A DNA stretch of 64,000 bases from Chondrus crispus (GCF_000350225.1 NW_005178839.1:61395-125394), one strand, 5' to 3'; positions 33,359 to 44,515 are shown, numbered from the stretch's first letter. The notes: generated from the letters alone by a model not told the origin. A program made the numbers and translations.

Positions 33359-34472
33359 CGCACACCCCAATTACAAACACAATCATCAACCGTTGCCATA
33401 TTGTAGAACCAACCACAGCGCACGACGCTACACAGGGCATCTACGGACAACCGCTCGCGCGTGAATTATTCCATCCCCACTCTCGCTCCTTGTCTCGTTC
33501 CTTGTCTCGTTCCTTGTTTCACTCCAAAACCTTCACCACCTCGATATCCGCGACACAATCAGCTCATATTGTACTGCGCTGCAGTACAGTATCCTTGAAA
33601 CTGTACATGTTTTGTGGACTGCACCCCTCTCAGTTGCGGTGTATGGAGCAAGTTGTTCCTCTCTCGACACTCAAGCCGCTCCTCACCCGCACAAGTCTTC
33701 GAGTCTCGATTTGTACACTACGTGGCCTTGTCTCCATTTCTAGCTCCGAAAGTTCACGCCCTCAAACACGTGCGGCAACTTGCACACTAGTTGCCCACTC
33801 TCAGCTGATGAGCTTTCGAGAACAGTAATGTACTGTACCGTACATCACTGTGCTGTACTTTGAATTGATGGCACAGCAGCACTGCACTGCCCCTGTACCC
33901 GCGCATCGTGAATCTGTTTCTTTCCCAACCTCCCACACTGCGGCACACTGGACCCCTTCCCACCACCCACATATTCCTACACAACATTACTGCACACTAG
34001 TAAAGATGCATGGCATTCAATCTCTCCCCTAACAAGTACAGTAGAGCTCCGTCACCGAACAATGCCAGTCAAAGCTTTATAACAGATAGAATCATCATGT
34101 CAACCTGTCAGCGACAAGCTATAAAGTTACTTCTTGACTGCACAGTGCACACACAGTCACTACGTTATTGCATTCTTCATGTCTCTGAGATAGCATTCGC
34201 TCAAAAGGACATTGAATAAGGGAAATCATGTCTCTGTTGCTCAGTACTGTACAGTTTTGTATTGTACTGTAACATATTTCTATCCGCATTACAGTTTTTC
34301 ATCTCCAACACGTCGCAGACTGCTCATCTCAATATTTTTTTTGTCAGCATTTATTCATCTGTTAACAGTCACAAGAGCAAATACAAAAACTTCCATCACC
34401 TGCTCTTTATATCACTCCACCTAAACAATTTATTCTAAGCGTGCGAGGATGGTTGCGAGAGCAACCCACTTA

Positions 34473-34866
34473 GAGCAAGGCAACCAGTGCGCTAATTTAT
34501 AGCGCACATTTTTAGCCATGCAGCGCTCTAAAGAGTGCGCAACACAACAAGTGCGTCGCCATATGTGACGGCCCGCAAGGGGCCGAAAATTAGTTTTTCC
34601 CAAGTTTTTCGCCAAGACAAGGGGTCTGAACCACGGCGCATATAGCACTCGAAAGATGATTGGTTATAGTGATTATGAAATATCGATGAATACTGAGTGA
34701 TCGCGTGCTATATCCATTTCTATCCTGCGCCAGGAAAGAAACGAATATAGAGATACTGTAGGTGCTTCCAGATAGCAACCGAAAAAAGCGATTAGCGCAC
34801 CAGTTGACATGCCAACAGGGGAAAATCTCTAAAATTTCGAAATTTAGCGCACTGGTTGCCTTGCTC
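34473..34866. mobile_element. 394-bp MITE, TTA target duplication, Harbinger-like
   Basis: A 23-bp perfect terminal inverted repeat occupies 34473-34495 (starting GAGCAAGGCAACCAGTGCGC) and 34844-34866. It is flanked by TTA on both sides (34470-34472 and 34867-34869). TTA duplications with short inverted repeats are typical of the PIF/Harbinger superfamily. The interior has further partial copies of the end sequence (34791-34805) and no coding potential, so it is non-autonomous. Whether the Harbinger-type element 7 kb away mobilises it is unknown, as I could not match their ends. Confidence 0.88.
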
Positions 34867-34869
34867 TTA

Positions 34870-37800
34870 GTATGCATGCTGAATGCGCACGATACAGTAA
34901 CCAATGATGCGCACAGAATTGTAGCCACCTGGGACAAAAATAAACCACATACGCTTCCGGTACTCTAAGTCTCTCGCAAAGTTTGGAGAAGAGACCATTA
35001 AGCGAGCCCTCGTCTCATTGCATTTCCTACCGCCTAACGACATGTCTCAGTCAGAAAACGCCACCAACGTAAGCTGTGTTCAGACCTGTTAGACGGCACC
35101 CGCATGACGTGTAGACCGTCCCGAGCGTCAAATCTGAAGCCGCATTTTCGCCAGTGTGGTCAACGTCCAGAAACACCCCGACTAGAGACAGCCATCTTGG
35201 CGTCTTTCATGCGCTCCACAACTTGAAATCGAGAGTCTACTATCCAAGCGAGGGCGGATGTGCGCGCAATTGTGAGTTAGAGGCATGGAGTGCAGTAATG
35301 ACTGTCTGTTACCGCAATTTTTGTCAGAAACAGCACATTTTTTAAGCTGAAACAAGAAAAGCTGCATTGTTCAGGTATGAAACTGCCCGATGCCTGTGAA
35401 AGAGATAAATGAGGGGTTGCGGAGTGCTTCTCTTCGTGTCCAGGAACACTCCCTGATGTGGGAGCATGAAGTTAGCACGAATTTCCACATAAACCAGTCT
35501 CAAAGCATTTCAGCGATTACAAAGTGCGTCGTGCGGGATCACAGAAGCCTAGATACCCCGCATGCTGGAACAGACCGAAGAGAACGAATCCGCACATGCC
35601 TGAAGCCACGGAAGAACCGGGCCGGCAATTTCCCTTGAAGCAACTGTGGACTGAGACGCAGCTCTGCACACCATTCATCCGGAATTAATTCATGGCGCCA
35701 ACAGCACTGCCTTGAAGCCAATGGGAAGAAGCTGGACTTGCCTATCCGATGAAATGAATATGTAGGAAGATATATTCAATAAGCCGCGCGATAAAAGTTT
35801 TCTACGAAACGAAGGACAGGAGATAGAGTGATGGCAACAGCGATAAATAGCACAGTGCGATTTGCTTCGTTTTCAACCCGTTCCACATCTTCACTCGAGA
35901 CCCCATCAGAATACATGAGGCTAATGCGTGTTTCTTTTGTCAGTACTGTAGAAGCCTGCAGCACAATTCTGGACCTTCGGATATTCGCCTGGCATGCTCG
36001 AAGTTAAAAATTAGTGCTCACTCAGAGTTGGCATTTCTGCACTGAGCCCTGCGACAAAATCATACAGTTCATTCAAACTCGACCTCAGAATGCGTTCTAC
36101 AAACATTCATGCCTCCAGTTGTGAGTATTTGCTAAACATCATGTATTCACTGGAGAAGTGTAAGTGTTAACATATCACTAAGGTGGAGGTTGACAACAAG
36201 ATCTAGTTCTGTGATGGACGGGTGACATCCGTCAGAAGCTGTGCAGGCTCTCGAGCTCTTTGTTCCTTTGGGCTCCTAGTCCGATATATTATTCGAAGTA
36301 ACCGTTTCCTGCTTGATCGCAAAGCACGTTTAAAACTAAATCTGTAAAGGCACTGAGCAAAGATAAAGATAGCACATGTAGACGCGCAAAGCATACTGTA
36401 GAACAAAAAGAAAAATACATCCTACATACTCGTCCACTCTCATGGAAGAGAGCGAGTTTGAGATGAGGGCAGTCACAACGTAAACGGAGATGTGGATCAA
36501 AAACCGCAGAGGACAAAAGAGATAAAGCCTTGCTTGTCCCGTCGGGTTCCGTCCGGCACAATCATCGTTGCCTTGTCATCTTAGCTCCGCTAGAAGTGTA
36601 CAGGCCACTAATGCGAGTACATGTATCAGGAATGACAGAAGAATGGTAAATATTAGAGGAAAGGTTGCGGGGCATCCCTTCTTTAGACACAAGCATGCAT
36701 TGATGCTAAAGCCAGTCTTTGAAGAAGAAGCCCCGGACGAGGATCCTTGCTCTCGAAGCGAATTTTTGATGAACGCAAATGAAGCAATGGAAAATTTGGA
36801 CTATTGGATTTGGATTTCAGAGAATTATCCGGAGATGAGAATCCTGGAAGGTCTGAGAAAGAACAAGTCGTTGCAGGCGCTGTCGGGGCCGAAAGTTCAT
36901 GCAGAGTGCGACTTGATTTCTCACACCTACAAGCGATCAATGATACGGACCTCTTTTTGACTTTTTAAGCAATTCACATGTACGGTGCACGGAGTTCTTG
37001 GGATGGCCTCAATATGGTATTTATCATCACGGTTATTGCAGGGCTTTGTTTCAGAGAAGTTGCTCGGAAATGCAACATAGAGAGAGGCACCGAGAGCATG
37101 ATTCAGTATTACGTATCGCGCAATGGTTACATACCCACAGCGCAGAAGCATGGAGCTATATATGTCCTTGCACGAACTCCAATCTTCACTTCGCCTTCTA
37201 TTCTATATTCGTGTTGCTTAAAATAGTCGTTTTTGTGCTTCCAGCATTTTCTCACCATGAAATGAGAAGTATCACTGCAGTACTGTCATCAGCGGGTCAC
37301 TTCATCCAGGAGCAGTTCTGTTTGTACGTAAGTGTCTTACTACATCCAATTATTAGTGGCTTGATGGGCGGAGAAAATGAGCACGGTCTCAAGAATTTGA
37401 AGACGAACAAATTGTTGTCATTGGCATCTGCAGTAATGAGGCAATAATTAATGACTATCAAAGACGTTGTACTTCACGTGATGTGCAAAAGAATAGAATA
37501 TAGAGAATTAGGATTGGTGACTGTTAACTGTATACATGGATTCACGTTCAATGGCATATTCCGGAAGATAATTTGTCTAGAATAGATAGATGCATTGCCA
37601 TACCAGTTGAATGTAGAATTGGAATGCCTGAAAATAAACCTCATGCATTGTCAGTCAAATAGGGTATGCGAGGAAGATTCCCCTTCAAGGATGCGTGGAT
37701 CAGTTTTCTGAAGCACAAGAGAGATTGGATTGTTTAATTAAAGGGCAGCGGTAATTTGAGCGTCCCATGTTCCTATATATCAGTGGAGAAGAGGGATTAC

Positions 37801-38403
37801 TGAGTTTCACCGAAGTAAGAATTACGACATACAGCATGCAATGGCTGCAGGATTTCGAAGCTTTCTGGTTAGGAACAGCTAGCTATGAGCGACTGGAAAC
37901 GACCAGATAGAATACTGCCTATGCGGACTCCGAAAACGTCACAAGTTATATGCATTCATACAGGTACATAATGACGGTAACGCTAGGATTGGGATCAATA
38001 AGCTCTAGGGAATCTTTGCATGTGAAAGTGATATGCTAATCTCGAAAACCTCGAAGCACCCAAAGGCCTTTATTTCATGCAACACAAAGCCGCCTTACTT
38101 GATGCAGAACCTTGTGTACAAAACCCACGACATTTGTCCTGATAGCAGAACATTGGGCGTAGAAGCGGGCTACAGCTTTTTCGCAGACTTAAATTCGCAG
38201 TCTGGAAAAATGCAATATAGAAGTGAGCTCTACATGACGGGTGTACCGTCAGAACAAGGGCAGTTTACGAACGGTATTGTGGAATCACCATGTAATCCCC
38301 CAGCGCTCATTGGGGCAAGGGGGAATCTGAACGTGACCGTCACATCACGCAGTCACGCCACCGCCGCCGTCGACCGCGGCGGTGCTTGAGGGAATACTGT
38401 ATT
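34870..38403. other. Gene-poor stretch, no clear features
   Basis: Apart from one weak candidate gene (36568-36960), I see no supported gene, repeat or RNA here. Frames at 36978-37226, 36998-37447 and 38033-38389 overlap or look random. The base composition is ordinary and there is no obvious inverted or tandem repeat. Confidence 0.45.
36568..36960 (+). CDS. Possible small gene or gene remnant, unrecognised
   Basis: This 130-codon frame has protein-like composition from the internal Met at about residue 26 (MVNIRGKVAGHPFFRHKHAL), followed by an acidic patch and a helix-like stretch (MNANEAMENLDYWIWISENY). I recognise no family. It stands alone in a gene-poor stretch and has no neighbour that supports it. 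It may be a remnant of a larger gene. Confidence 0.25.
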   Translation: MPCHLSSARSVQATNASTCIRNDRRMVNIRGKVAGHPFFRHKHALMLKPVFEEEAPDEDPCSRSEFLMNANEAMENLDYWIWISENYPEMRILEGLRKNKSLQALSGPKVHAECDLISHTYKRSMIRTSF

Positions 38404-38406
38404 TCA

Positions 38407-39650
38407 GGGAGGGTCTTAACTTGCCCGGGTTTGCTTTGCTTGCCCGAGTTTGCCGGTCATTTATTAATTTATTAATGTAAGTACACGCCTTCCCCTTACG
38501 TTAGTAGTGGACAGGTGTCCTTTCCCTTACGTTAGTAGTGGACAGGTGTCCCAGAGCGACGGTGCTGACTTACAGAGGCATACAGCGCCATAAATTGCCA
38601 GAACGCAACGGGGAGGACACTGTGGGTTCTACAAATTCGCTCCGAGGACGCATCGACAGGGACGTGACATGCTGCAGCGTCAAACAACTTCGCCCCAGGG
38701 ACGCGTCGACATGGACGCGAGACGCTGCAGCGTCGCTCGCTTCCGACCCAGAACGTGGCCATTGCGGGTGATCCCAGATCATCGGGATAAATAATTGATC
38801 TCACCCCCTACTTCTCTCCTTACTACTCCGCGGGATAGCGTATCTATCGCCGGCGCTGTTTGGTCAAAAAACGGATCTACAACCACTGCCCAGTATCGCC
38901 GTTCGCCTCCCCTCCTTTCTTCTCAATCTAATCACTCCTACGCAATGCACGGCAATAGAATCATCACTGCTACGACCGCACTAACCGCAACCGCAGCTCT
39001 ATTCTCCCTCCTTTCATTGCACCAAGCTATTTCAAACTATCCTCGACCCCGAAAATTCACAAAGCCCTTAGATCTCGGACGGGGATGGACTTTTGTCAGA
39101 GCCATCAGGATTTTTAACGACAAAGAATTCAGTCGTACATACCGTATGGAGGGGGGGATAATATTTGGTCAGAAACGTCCGCTGCAGACGAGGAAGCAAT
39201 AGTGAGAGACTTTGCGTTGGTGGCCCCCGTCTTCCGAATGGTGGGAGTCAGAGAGATGCGCCAGAGGCGCGGAGAACGGCGCACGTGGCATTGAGGTGTG
39301 GAAGCCATTTTCAGGAAAGTAGTCGGCAGAGAGGTGCTTCGTAGAGTTGGGTTGCCTTTGCGAGATGGCAGGTGCATAGATTTTTGCAAAGGGGATGTTG
39401 AGGATGTTTTCGGCACGGGGCAAGCACTGCGTCCACCGGAGCACAGCGTCCAAATTCGAAAGTTACAAACTTACAAAAGTAGCCAATATATGATTGACAT
39501 TTGTCATTACACACTGACATAACTTGAGCTTGCAGTGTAGGGTCGTACTTAGTTTCAAATCATATATTAACGCCCAGTAGCCAATAGTAGTGCAAATCAT
39601 GGCTCGGGGCAAGCAAACCCGGGCAAACTCGGGCAAGTTAAGACCCTCCC
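38407..39650. mobile_element. 1,244-bp TIR DNA transposon with TCA target duplication
   Basis: The ends are perfect 20-bp inverted repeats, GGGAGGGTCTTAACTTGCCC at 38407-38426 and its complement at 39631-39650. Looser matching extends to about 28 bp. Both sides are flanked by TCA (38404-38406, 39651-39653), a 3-bp target duplication. Inside are a 31-bp direct duplication (38493-38552) and a second pair of ~36-bp direct repeats (38646, 38698). A partial frame from 38945 (MHGNRIITATTALTATAALF, later FNDKEFSRTYRM) resembles the N-terminal part of a Harbinger-type transposase, but the rest is missing. It therefore looks like an internally deleted, non-autonomous element. Confidence 0.87.
38493..38552. 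repeat. 31-bp direct duplication inside the TIR element
   Basis: The sequence CCCTTACGTTAGTAGTGGAC and the following GTGTCC occur twice, 31 bases apart. The position just inside the left end suggests a subterminal binding-site repeat. Confidence 0.8.
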
Positions 39651-39909
39651 TCAGTCCCCCGAACTCCCATTGGGGACGTGCTGCGTTCGGCAGTCAGTTC
39701 GCTTCTCGCTTTCCCTCCCGCCATCCCGCGTCTCACCGGCTGCTCGCAGCTTTCTGTGTCGTTTTAGAACGCAACTAGTGGAGTGTGTCTACATGTCTAC
39801 GTATCTACACGGTTACACTCTCCAACCTTCGACTCCAATTAAAGAATTGTGTCATCAGGCATCACTGAGCAGCCGGCCCCTTCGCGAGCGTATCCATTAC
39901 GAAGTATTC

Positions 39910-40345
39910 AACGACTAGTGTCTAGACGACAAGTGACCTCATGTGAGGCTATTTAACTTATTTTTCTCGACTTGTGCTTGCTCAACAAGAAGGAAAAAGA
40001 TACTCGCCACCGCAGTTGACTTCTACGTTGCGGAAGAGTGAAGTTTGGTGAGATCTACAGTCTTTTCCAGCCATTTTTAGAATTCCAAAAAAGAAGCTTT
40101 TTGAACGACCTCAAAATGTTACGAGTTGGTATCTTCGAAAGCAAAAGGCCTGTTTAAAATGTCAAACGAAGATTGAAACTGGATTCTTATTCGTTCTGTG
40201 TATTCACAAATGCTATCCCAATGCTTTTGCAAGACGTTATTGCCGAGGGCATATACGTTAAAGAAATGGTGTCCAAGATGACTTTATAAAATTTCGATTA
40301 AATATATGTTTGCGAAAAGGCAGTCTCATATGAGGTAAATCGCCT
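39910..40345. repeat. Diverged repeat, copy A
   Basis: Starting at ACTAGTGTCTAG and ending near TCTCATATGAGG, this ~430-bp block matches copy B (40735-41180) across its length with many substitutions and small indels. Shared landmarks are GAAAAAGATA..CTCGCCAC, GTTGACTTCT/CTTGACTTCT, CATTTTTAGA, GCAAGACGTTA/GCAAGATGTTA and AAATATATGTTTGC/TATATATTTTTGC. Confidence 0.7.
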
Positions 40346-40734
40346 GTTGTCTAGCTAGTGTCTATCATAACTAGCAATCTGCAAATTTTATTTCTTTTCA
40401 ACTTTGATGGCCACGGTTTCTATTTTTCTTTGGTAGATTGACTGGTTCTAAAATTTTTCTGCAGTTAAAACCGAATAAAAAGCACTCAAGCCCATGTTTC
40501 TATGCTACTGGTATAAAATTAGCCTAAGAAAAATGCGTACTGTCAGCCAACATTTTTTTTGTACACCTTTATATGCATCGACAAGTTGGTTTTCGCTGGA
40601 ATCGACAGGCAAATGATTTACCTCCGGTGATGGCCTTCTGGTTTCAAAAAACAGAAGTAAAGTCGCGAGTTGGGTTGTCTAGAAAAACTAAAGTAAGTTT
40701 TGTCCTCGTATGAGGAATAACGGTCCGATGGACA

Positions 40735-41180
40735 CTAGTGTCTTTGAACCTTTGTCCTCATATGAAGACATTATTCGACATATTTTATTCTTGACTTCTA
40801 GTTCCTCGATAAGAAAGAAAAAGATACCCTCGCCACTGTACTTGACTTCTGACTTGGGGACAGAAAGAACTTGGTGAGAATTGCATGTTCTTCCTGGTCA
40901 TTTTTAGATTTGTCTGGAAAAGAAACTTTTTAAACAACCACCAAACCGCATGTAAAATAACTTCGAAACCAAAAACACCATCTAAAAAAGGGAACCAGAT
41001 ACTCAATCTGCATTACATTCTAAATCTTTCTGCGTATTCAAAGCTGCTATCCCAGTGTTCTGCAAGATGTTACTGGCGAAACAAGTGCGCTAGGGAAATA
41101 GTGTCAAAGATGGCTTTTATTTGTCTAATTCAACTTATATATTTTTGCAAAAAAAGAGCTGTCCTCATATGAGGACATCG
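40735..41180. repeat. Diverged repeat, copy B
   Basis: This is the partner of copy A, in the same orientation. It begins at ACACTAGTGTCTTT with TCCTCATATGAAGAC inside its left end, and ends at GTCCTCATATGAGGAC. The palindromic ends suggest a short non-autonomous transposon family, but no target duplication is certain. Confidence 0.7.
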
Positions 41181-41196
41181 TCGTCCTCATAATATG

Positions 41197-41255
41197 AAGT
41201 TATCCGACTGGGGCTTGTTCTCATATTATGGGAACAAGCCCCGGTCGAATAACTT
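41197..41255. repeat. Fold-back palindrome with 24-bp arms
   Basis: Arms AAGTTATCCGACTGGGGCTT... (41197-41220) and its complement (41232-41255) match at 22 of 24 positions around an 11-base loop that itself pairs with the CATAATATGA just before the left arm. It could form a strong hairpin or be the fused ends of two elements. Confidence 0.85.
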
Positions 41256-41622
41256 TGGACACTAGAGGGCTCCCGATTCCCATTACCATCATGCACCAAA
41301 CAGCATGTCATTTACTTCCGCTTTTCGATAGTACCCCGTGCTTTTCAAAGGGGAGGGTGTCCCATAGGAACGTTGTGAAAACTACCGCTGGTCATTGTTA
41401 GAAGCTGAGCGTCTCAGTACAGTGGGTGTAACCGGGAACCGCCAGATTACCAAATCACCAGTTTATGAGAAGTTTTCAAAAACCCCCAATTTCGCCACTT
41501 CACCACTCCGCCACTTCCCAGGCCTTGTTGTTTGTGCCATATCCATTCGTGTGTCTGGCTGCGGGGTGAACCCTACCGAACGTGCCCACGCACTTCAAGC
41601 CCACCACAATCTCTTAGCCCAA

Positions 41623-42573
41623 ATGGCCACCATCCTCCCCACTGCATCAGACGGCTCCATGCTGACCATCCCTTATGGCCAAGCCGCCTCTCACCAAGCT
41701 CAAGCAGCCGCCCAAGCCGGGACTGCCCTCTACACCGCCGGCAGCCCCTCGTCCGACACAATCGACCTCGTTTCCGGCCCTCCCCCGCCTGTCGCATCGT
41801 CAACCCCTCCTCTTCCTTCACCCTCTCAGCAGGGTGCTGCGCCGAAGCCTGTTAAGCGAGGCTCTAAGCAAACAACGGCAGGTTCTCTGAACTATTCGAA
41901 AGAAGATATTAACATGCTGCTGGAGTTTGTTGGCGCAGTAGAACCACTAGGTGCCAATCATTAGGCTATAGTAGCGGACCGCTACGCTACGTGGGCTGTA
42001 GAAAACGATTGACCTCCAAGAGACCATGACTCGATTAAGAACAAGTTCGACAAATTGGCAAACGCAAAGAAGAAGACAGGCGACCCTTCATGCCCCTCAC
42101 CGGTTCGGAAGGCCAAGCACGTAGCGCGTGCGATCCAGAAAAAGTGCACCGCTCGTGTTCTAGGAGACACCGATGAGGAGGTTGAGAAAGATAGCTTGGC
42201 TGCGGGAGGGCATTGGGAAACTGAAGAAGCTGAGGGGGTTCTCGTTATAGGAGCGCGTCAGAAGAAACAAAAAGTAGGAGCTACAAGGACCACAGCGACG
42301 ACAACACCGCTGTCGCACAACTCTACCAGCACCGACAAACAGTTCTTGGGACAGTTTGAGAAGATGACAGACCACATGAGAAGCATTTCGAGATCTCTGT
42401 TTGATAGGGCAGGTGAGGCTGGAGACGCCATGAGCCGCGAAGACATCAAGAAGGCCGTGAAGGAGGAGGTCCGTGAAAGCCTGCTACCCACGAATAAGCT
42501 GCTGCGGGAGATGTCGGACATGATAAAAATCTTTCGCAGGATAGAAACAAGGTCACGCCTACGGCGCCTATAG
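41623..42573 (+). pseudogene. Harbinger Myb/SANT-like DNA-binding gene, two stops
   Basis: The frame starts MATILPTASDGSM and has a Pro/Ala-rich leader. A Myb/SANT-like domain follows (YSKEDINMLLEFVGAVEPLG, then AIVADRYATWA, then HDSIKNKFDKLANAKKKTGD). The C-terminal part is Lys-rich with a coiled-coil-like end (MSREDIKKAVKEEVRESLLP). In Harbinger elements this protein binds the element ends and brings the transposase to the nucleus. The reading frame is intact except for TAG at 41962-41964, where the Myb fold expects Trp, and TGA at 42010-42012, where Arg is likely. Both differ from the expected codons by one transition. The frame is open further upstream to 41395, but that part looks non-coding. 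Confidence 0.8.
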
Positions 42574-42919
42574 ACGAGGGACAGAAAAGTGAGATGGGTG
42601 AGTTGGCGGGGGGGAATTCAGTAGCAGGCAGCTGCTGGCGTTGCTGGTGCAGCTAGCAGAACTGCTAGGAGGGGAAAGATCGGAAGCATGAGTGCGGTTC
42701 GTTGCGCTTTCTGCTGGCGATGGTTGTTCGTCTTGTTCCTGCCTTTTTCGTGCACAGCTCTACGCAGACCTAGTCGGATGTGGTCATTTCGATAGTTATA
42801 TCGATTATTTGCAGCCAAGCCAGCGAGGCGTTCGGTCCCTTGCTCCATGTACAGTAACAGCTTGCACCCACGCCGAACGTATGGGCCATGAGGTTGGCGA
42901 ATACGGAGTGAATTGGGCT

Positions 42920-44128
42920 TTATTCGTTCTGTTGTCGAGCGAACGTGGTTCTAATCTCATTAAGACCAACAAAACGGGTACGAAAGTTAAGAAGATGGCA
43001 ACATAGCGTTAGTAAACGAAGTCGGGTTGTTGAATCTGCAGGGAGGGGGACTTTCAACCTCGGGAATGGCCCTTTTAACGTGCGAATAACCCATTCAGCC
43101 GTTTGGCGCTCACTCGGCATGACCCTTTGTGGGATAATATCTACAGCAGCAAGGGAATTAGAGCACGGGATATCGTGGGTCTTACGGCCCCTTAGAATCT
43201 TTCCATGCGTAACACGGACATTGTTAACGAATGCGCTGTCCCCCAGGAGCGCCATTCCAGGTTTAGTAAACTCATCCGAGAGCTTGAGATAATACAACCA
43301 AGAAACCGTTGCCAATTTTTTATCATGCCAGCTACCGGGGTAGTTTACCGCAGCATGGATCAGCTCCCCGAAGAAGTTGAAGACGAAAAGGTTTGTGACT
43401 TCGACAGCCTGGGTGTATCCCTCAAAGTATGCATTTTGCAAGTTTGCGTTTGTAAAGTCCGCACAGGGCATTCGTCCTCCATCTTTCACGGCAAAAACGC
43501 CCTGTAACAGCGGCCCATTGATTCTGTTATTTTCCAGGAGTGCTGCCGACGCTTTCTGCTCGTCGTGAGTAGGCCAGCGGATATCGAACTCCTTCTTACG
43601 CTTTACTACATGCAAGAGAACTTCTAAACTGTAGTCCATCCACACACCGATACTGCTCCCTACGATTCCGAAAATTGGACACAGGCTGTACATCGTACCC
43701 CTAGTCTTCAAGTACCAAAGGGCCATTCCAAGAAGATCTATAGTATCCAGTAAAGGCTTTCGATCTGTTGTCTTCGGTCCTTGTCAATACGGGCTTCCAA
43801 AATTATACCGACTACGCTCGGTTGCGAAGTACAGCAGAATGTTCTCCAGAACATGCGCCTTGGTGAAGTTTGTACTCACCAAAAAGTCAACATCCAATCC
43901 GCAGGACAGTATCTGGTTCCATGGGGTAGCCTTCTGATGACCTAGCGGGCGCAGCAGGGCGGCGCGGCGATATTTCGGGGGTGAGCGTGCGCGCCTCGCT
44001 TTTTGACGACCTTGGCAGCGGGATCGCCGACGGATTATCTGCCGCAACCCCCATGCAGCTGCGAAAGCAGCTACACATGATGCAACAGCAGCGGCTCGAG
44101 CCCCACGGTGAGAGCTCAAGGTCGCCAT
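42920..44128 (-). pseudogene. Harbinger-type DDE transposase, one in-frame stop
   Basis: This is a DDE-superfamily nuclease of the DDE_Tnp_4 kind. The N-terminal part ends FTKAHVLENILLYFATERSR. After a TGA at 43784-43786, the same frame continues through KPLLDTIDLL and the helix-turn-helix region (MALWYLKTRGTMYSLCPIFG). The catalytic core follows, with FFGELIHAAVNYPGSWHDKK and GMALLGDSAFVNN (second Asp), and the third acidic residue in PSERQTAEWVIRTLK. The TGA probably replaces an Arg CGA codon. Total length is about 400 codons, normal for the family. The Myb partner lies convergently 350 bp away. Confidence 0.82.
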
Positions 44129-44497
44129 GGTGGATTTTCTGCGCGCAGTGCGGCTTTGCGGCAGGTTTCCTATCTGCCGAGTGCCCTACTTTGGCCGTTT
44201 ATGACCTATTCCCAGAATTGTTTGGCAAGTGGCGAACTGGATCGACCCCTGCGGGGCCGACCGAGATGATAAAATCTGGCGGGCGGGCGCCATATTTTGA
44301 GGCCTGTGATTGGCCTAAATGTAGCGAAGTGGCGAAGTGGTCATATCTGGTTGCAACCAGTAGTGGTGATAGAGTGGAGAATCGCAGGTTCATCATTTGT
44401 CTATCAGATCGCCACGCACTTCAAAGATATGGTGCTTCCGTGACGATTTTACACGTGTGCCTGTATTAAAGATCATAGAGGTCCTAGACGATTAGTT

Positions 44498-44515
44498 CCT
44501 AGACGTTAGTCTAGG
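44498..44515. repeat. Short perfect hairpin
   Basis: CCTAGAC, four loop bases and GTCTAGG form a perfect stem of seven pairs, preceded by another CCTAGAC at 44483. It lies between the Harbinger transposase and the gene-fragment mosaic. Confidence 0.6.

Larger units (their letters stand above)
29404..34472. other. Gene-poor stretch with dispersed GTAC palindromes and short tandem repeats
   Basis: Five kilobases hold no convincing gene. Frames such as 31985-32923 (-) and 33253-33828 (+) have no family resemblance and low-complexity parts. The stretch is dotted with ACTGTAC/GTACAGT motifs (for example 29991-30016, 30560-30605, 31805-31870, 33565-33610, 33828-33870, 34230-34270) and short tandem repeats, listed separately. 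No rRNA, tRNA or snRNA signature was found. Confidence 0.55.
39654..41394. other. Non-coding repeat block
   Basis: No gene is supported. The stretch is made of a diverged repeat pair (about 39910-40345 and 40735-41180), CCTCATATGAGG palindromes and a fold-back at 41197-41255, each described separately. The last ~130 bases before 41395 look ordinary. Confidence 0.5.
41395..44128. mobile_element. Decayed Harbinger-type DNA transposon
   Basis: Two convergent genes define it: a Myb/SANT-like protein on the plus strand (41623-42573) and a DDE transposase on the minus strand (44128-42920). This pair is the hallmark of PIF/Harbinger elements. Both genes are broken by in-frame stops. I could not identify terminal inverted repeats, so the limits given are those of the coding parts. 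GCCACTTC motifs cluster just outside both genes in inverted orientation (41490-41520 and 44330-44342) and may mark subterminal regions. Confidence 0.8.

Noticed and set aside
33253-33828. 191-codon frame
   Set aside because: It is built partly from the 14-bp and 12-bp tandem repeats and has no protein-like core.
41962-43786. Alternative genetic code to explain in-frame TGA/TAG in transposon genes
   Set aside because: Host genes here use normal stops, and the stops occur only in decayed elements with transition-type changes.
43981-44469. 162-codon plus-strand frame
   Set aside because: It overlaps the N-terminal part of the transposase on the other strand and has no recognisable domain.
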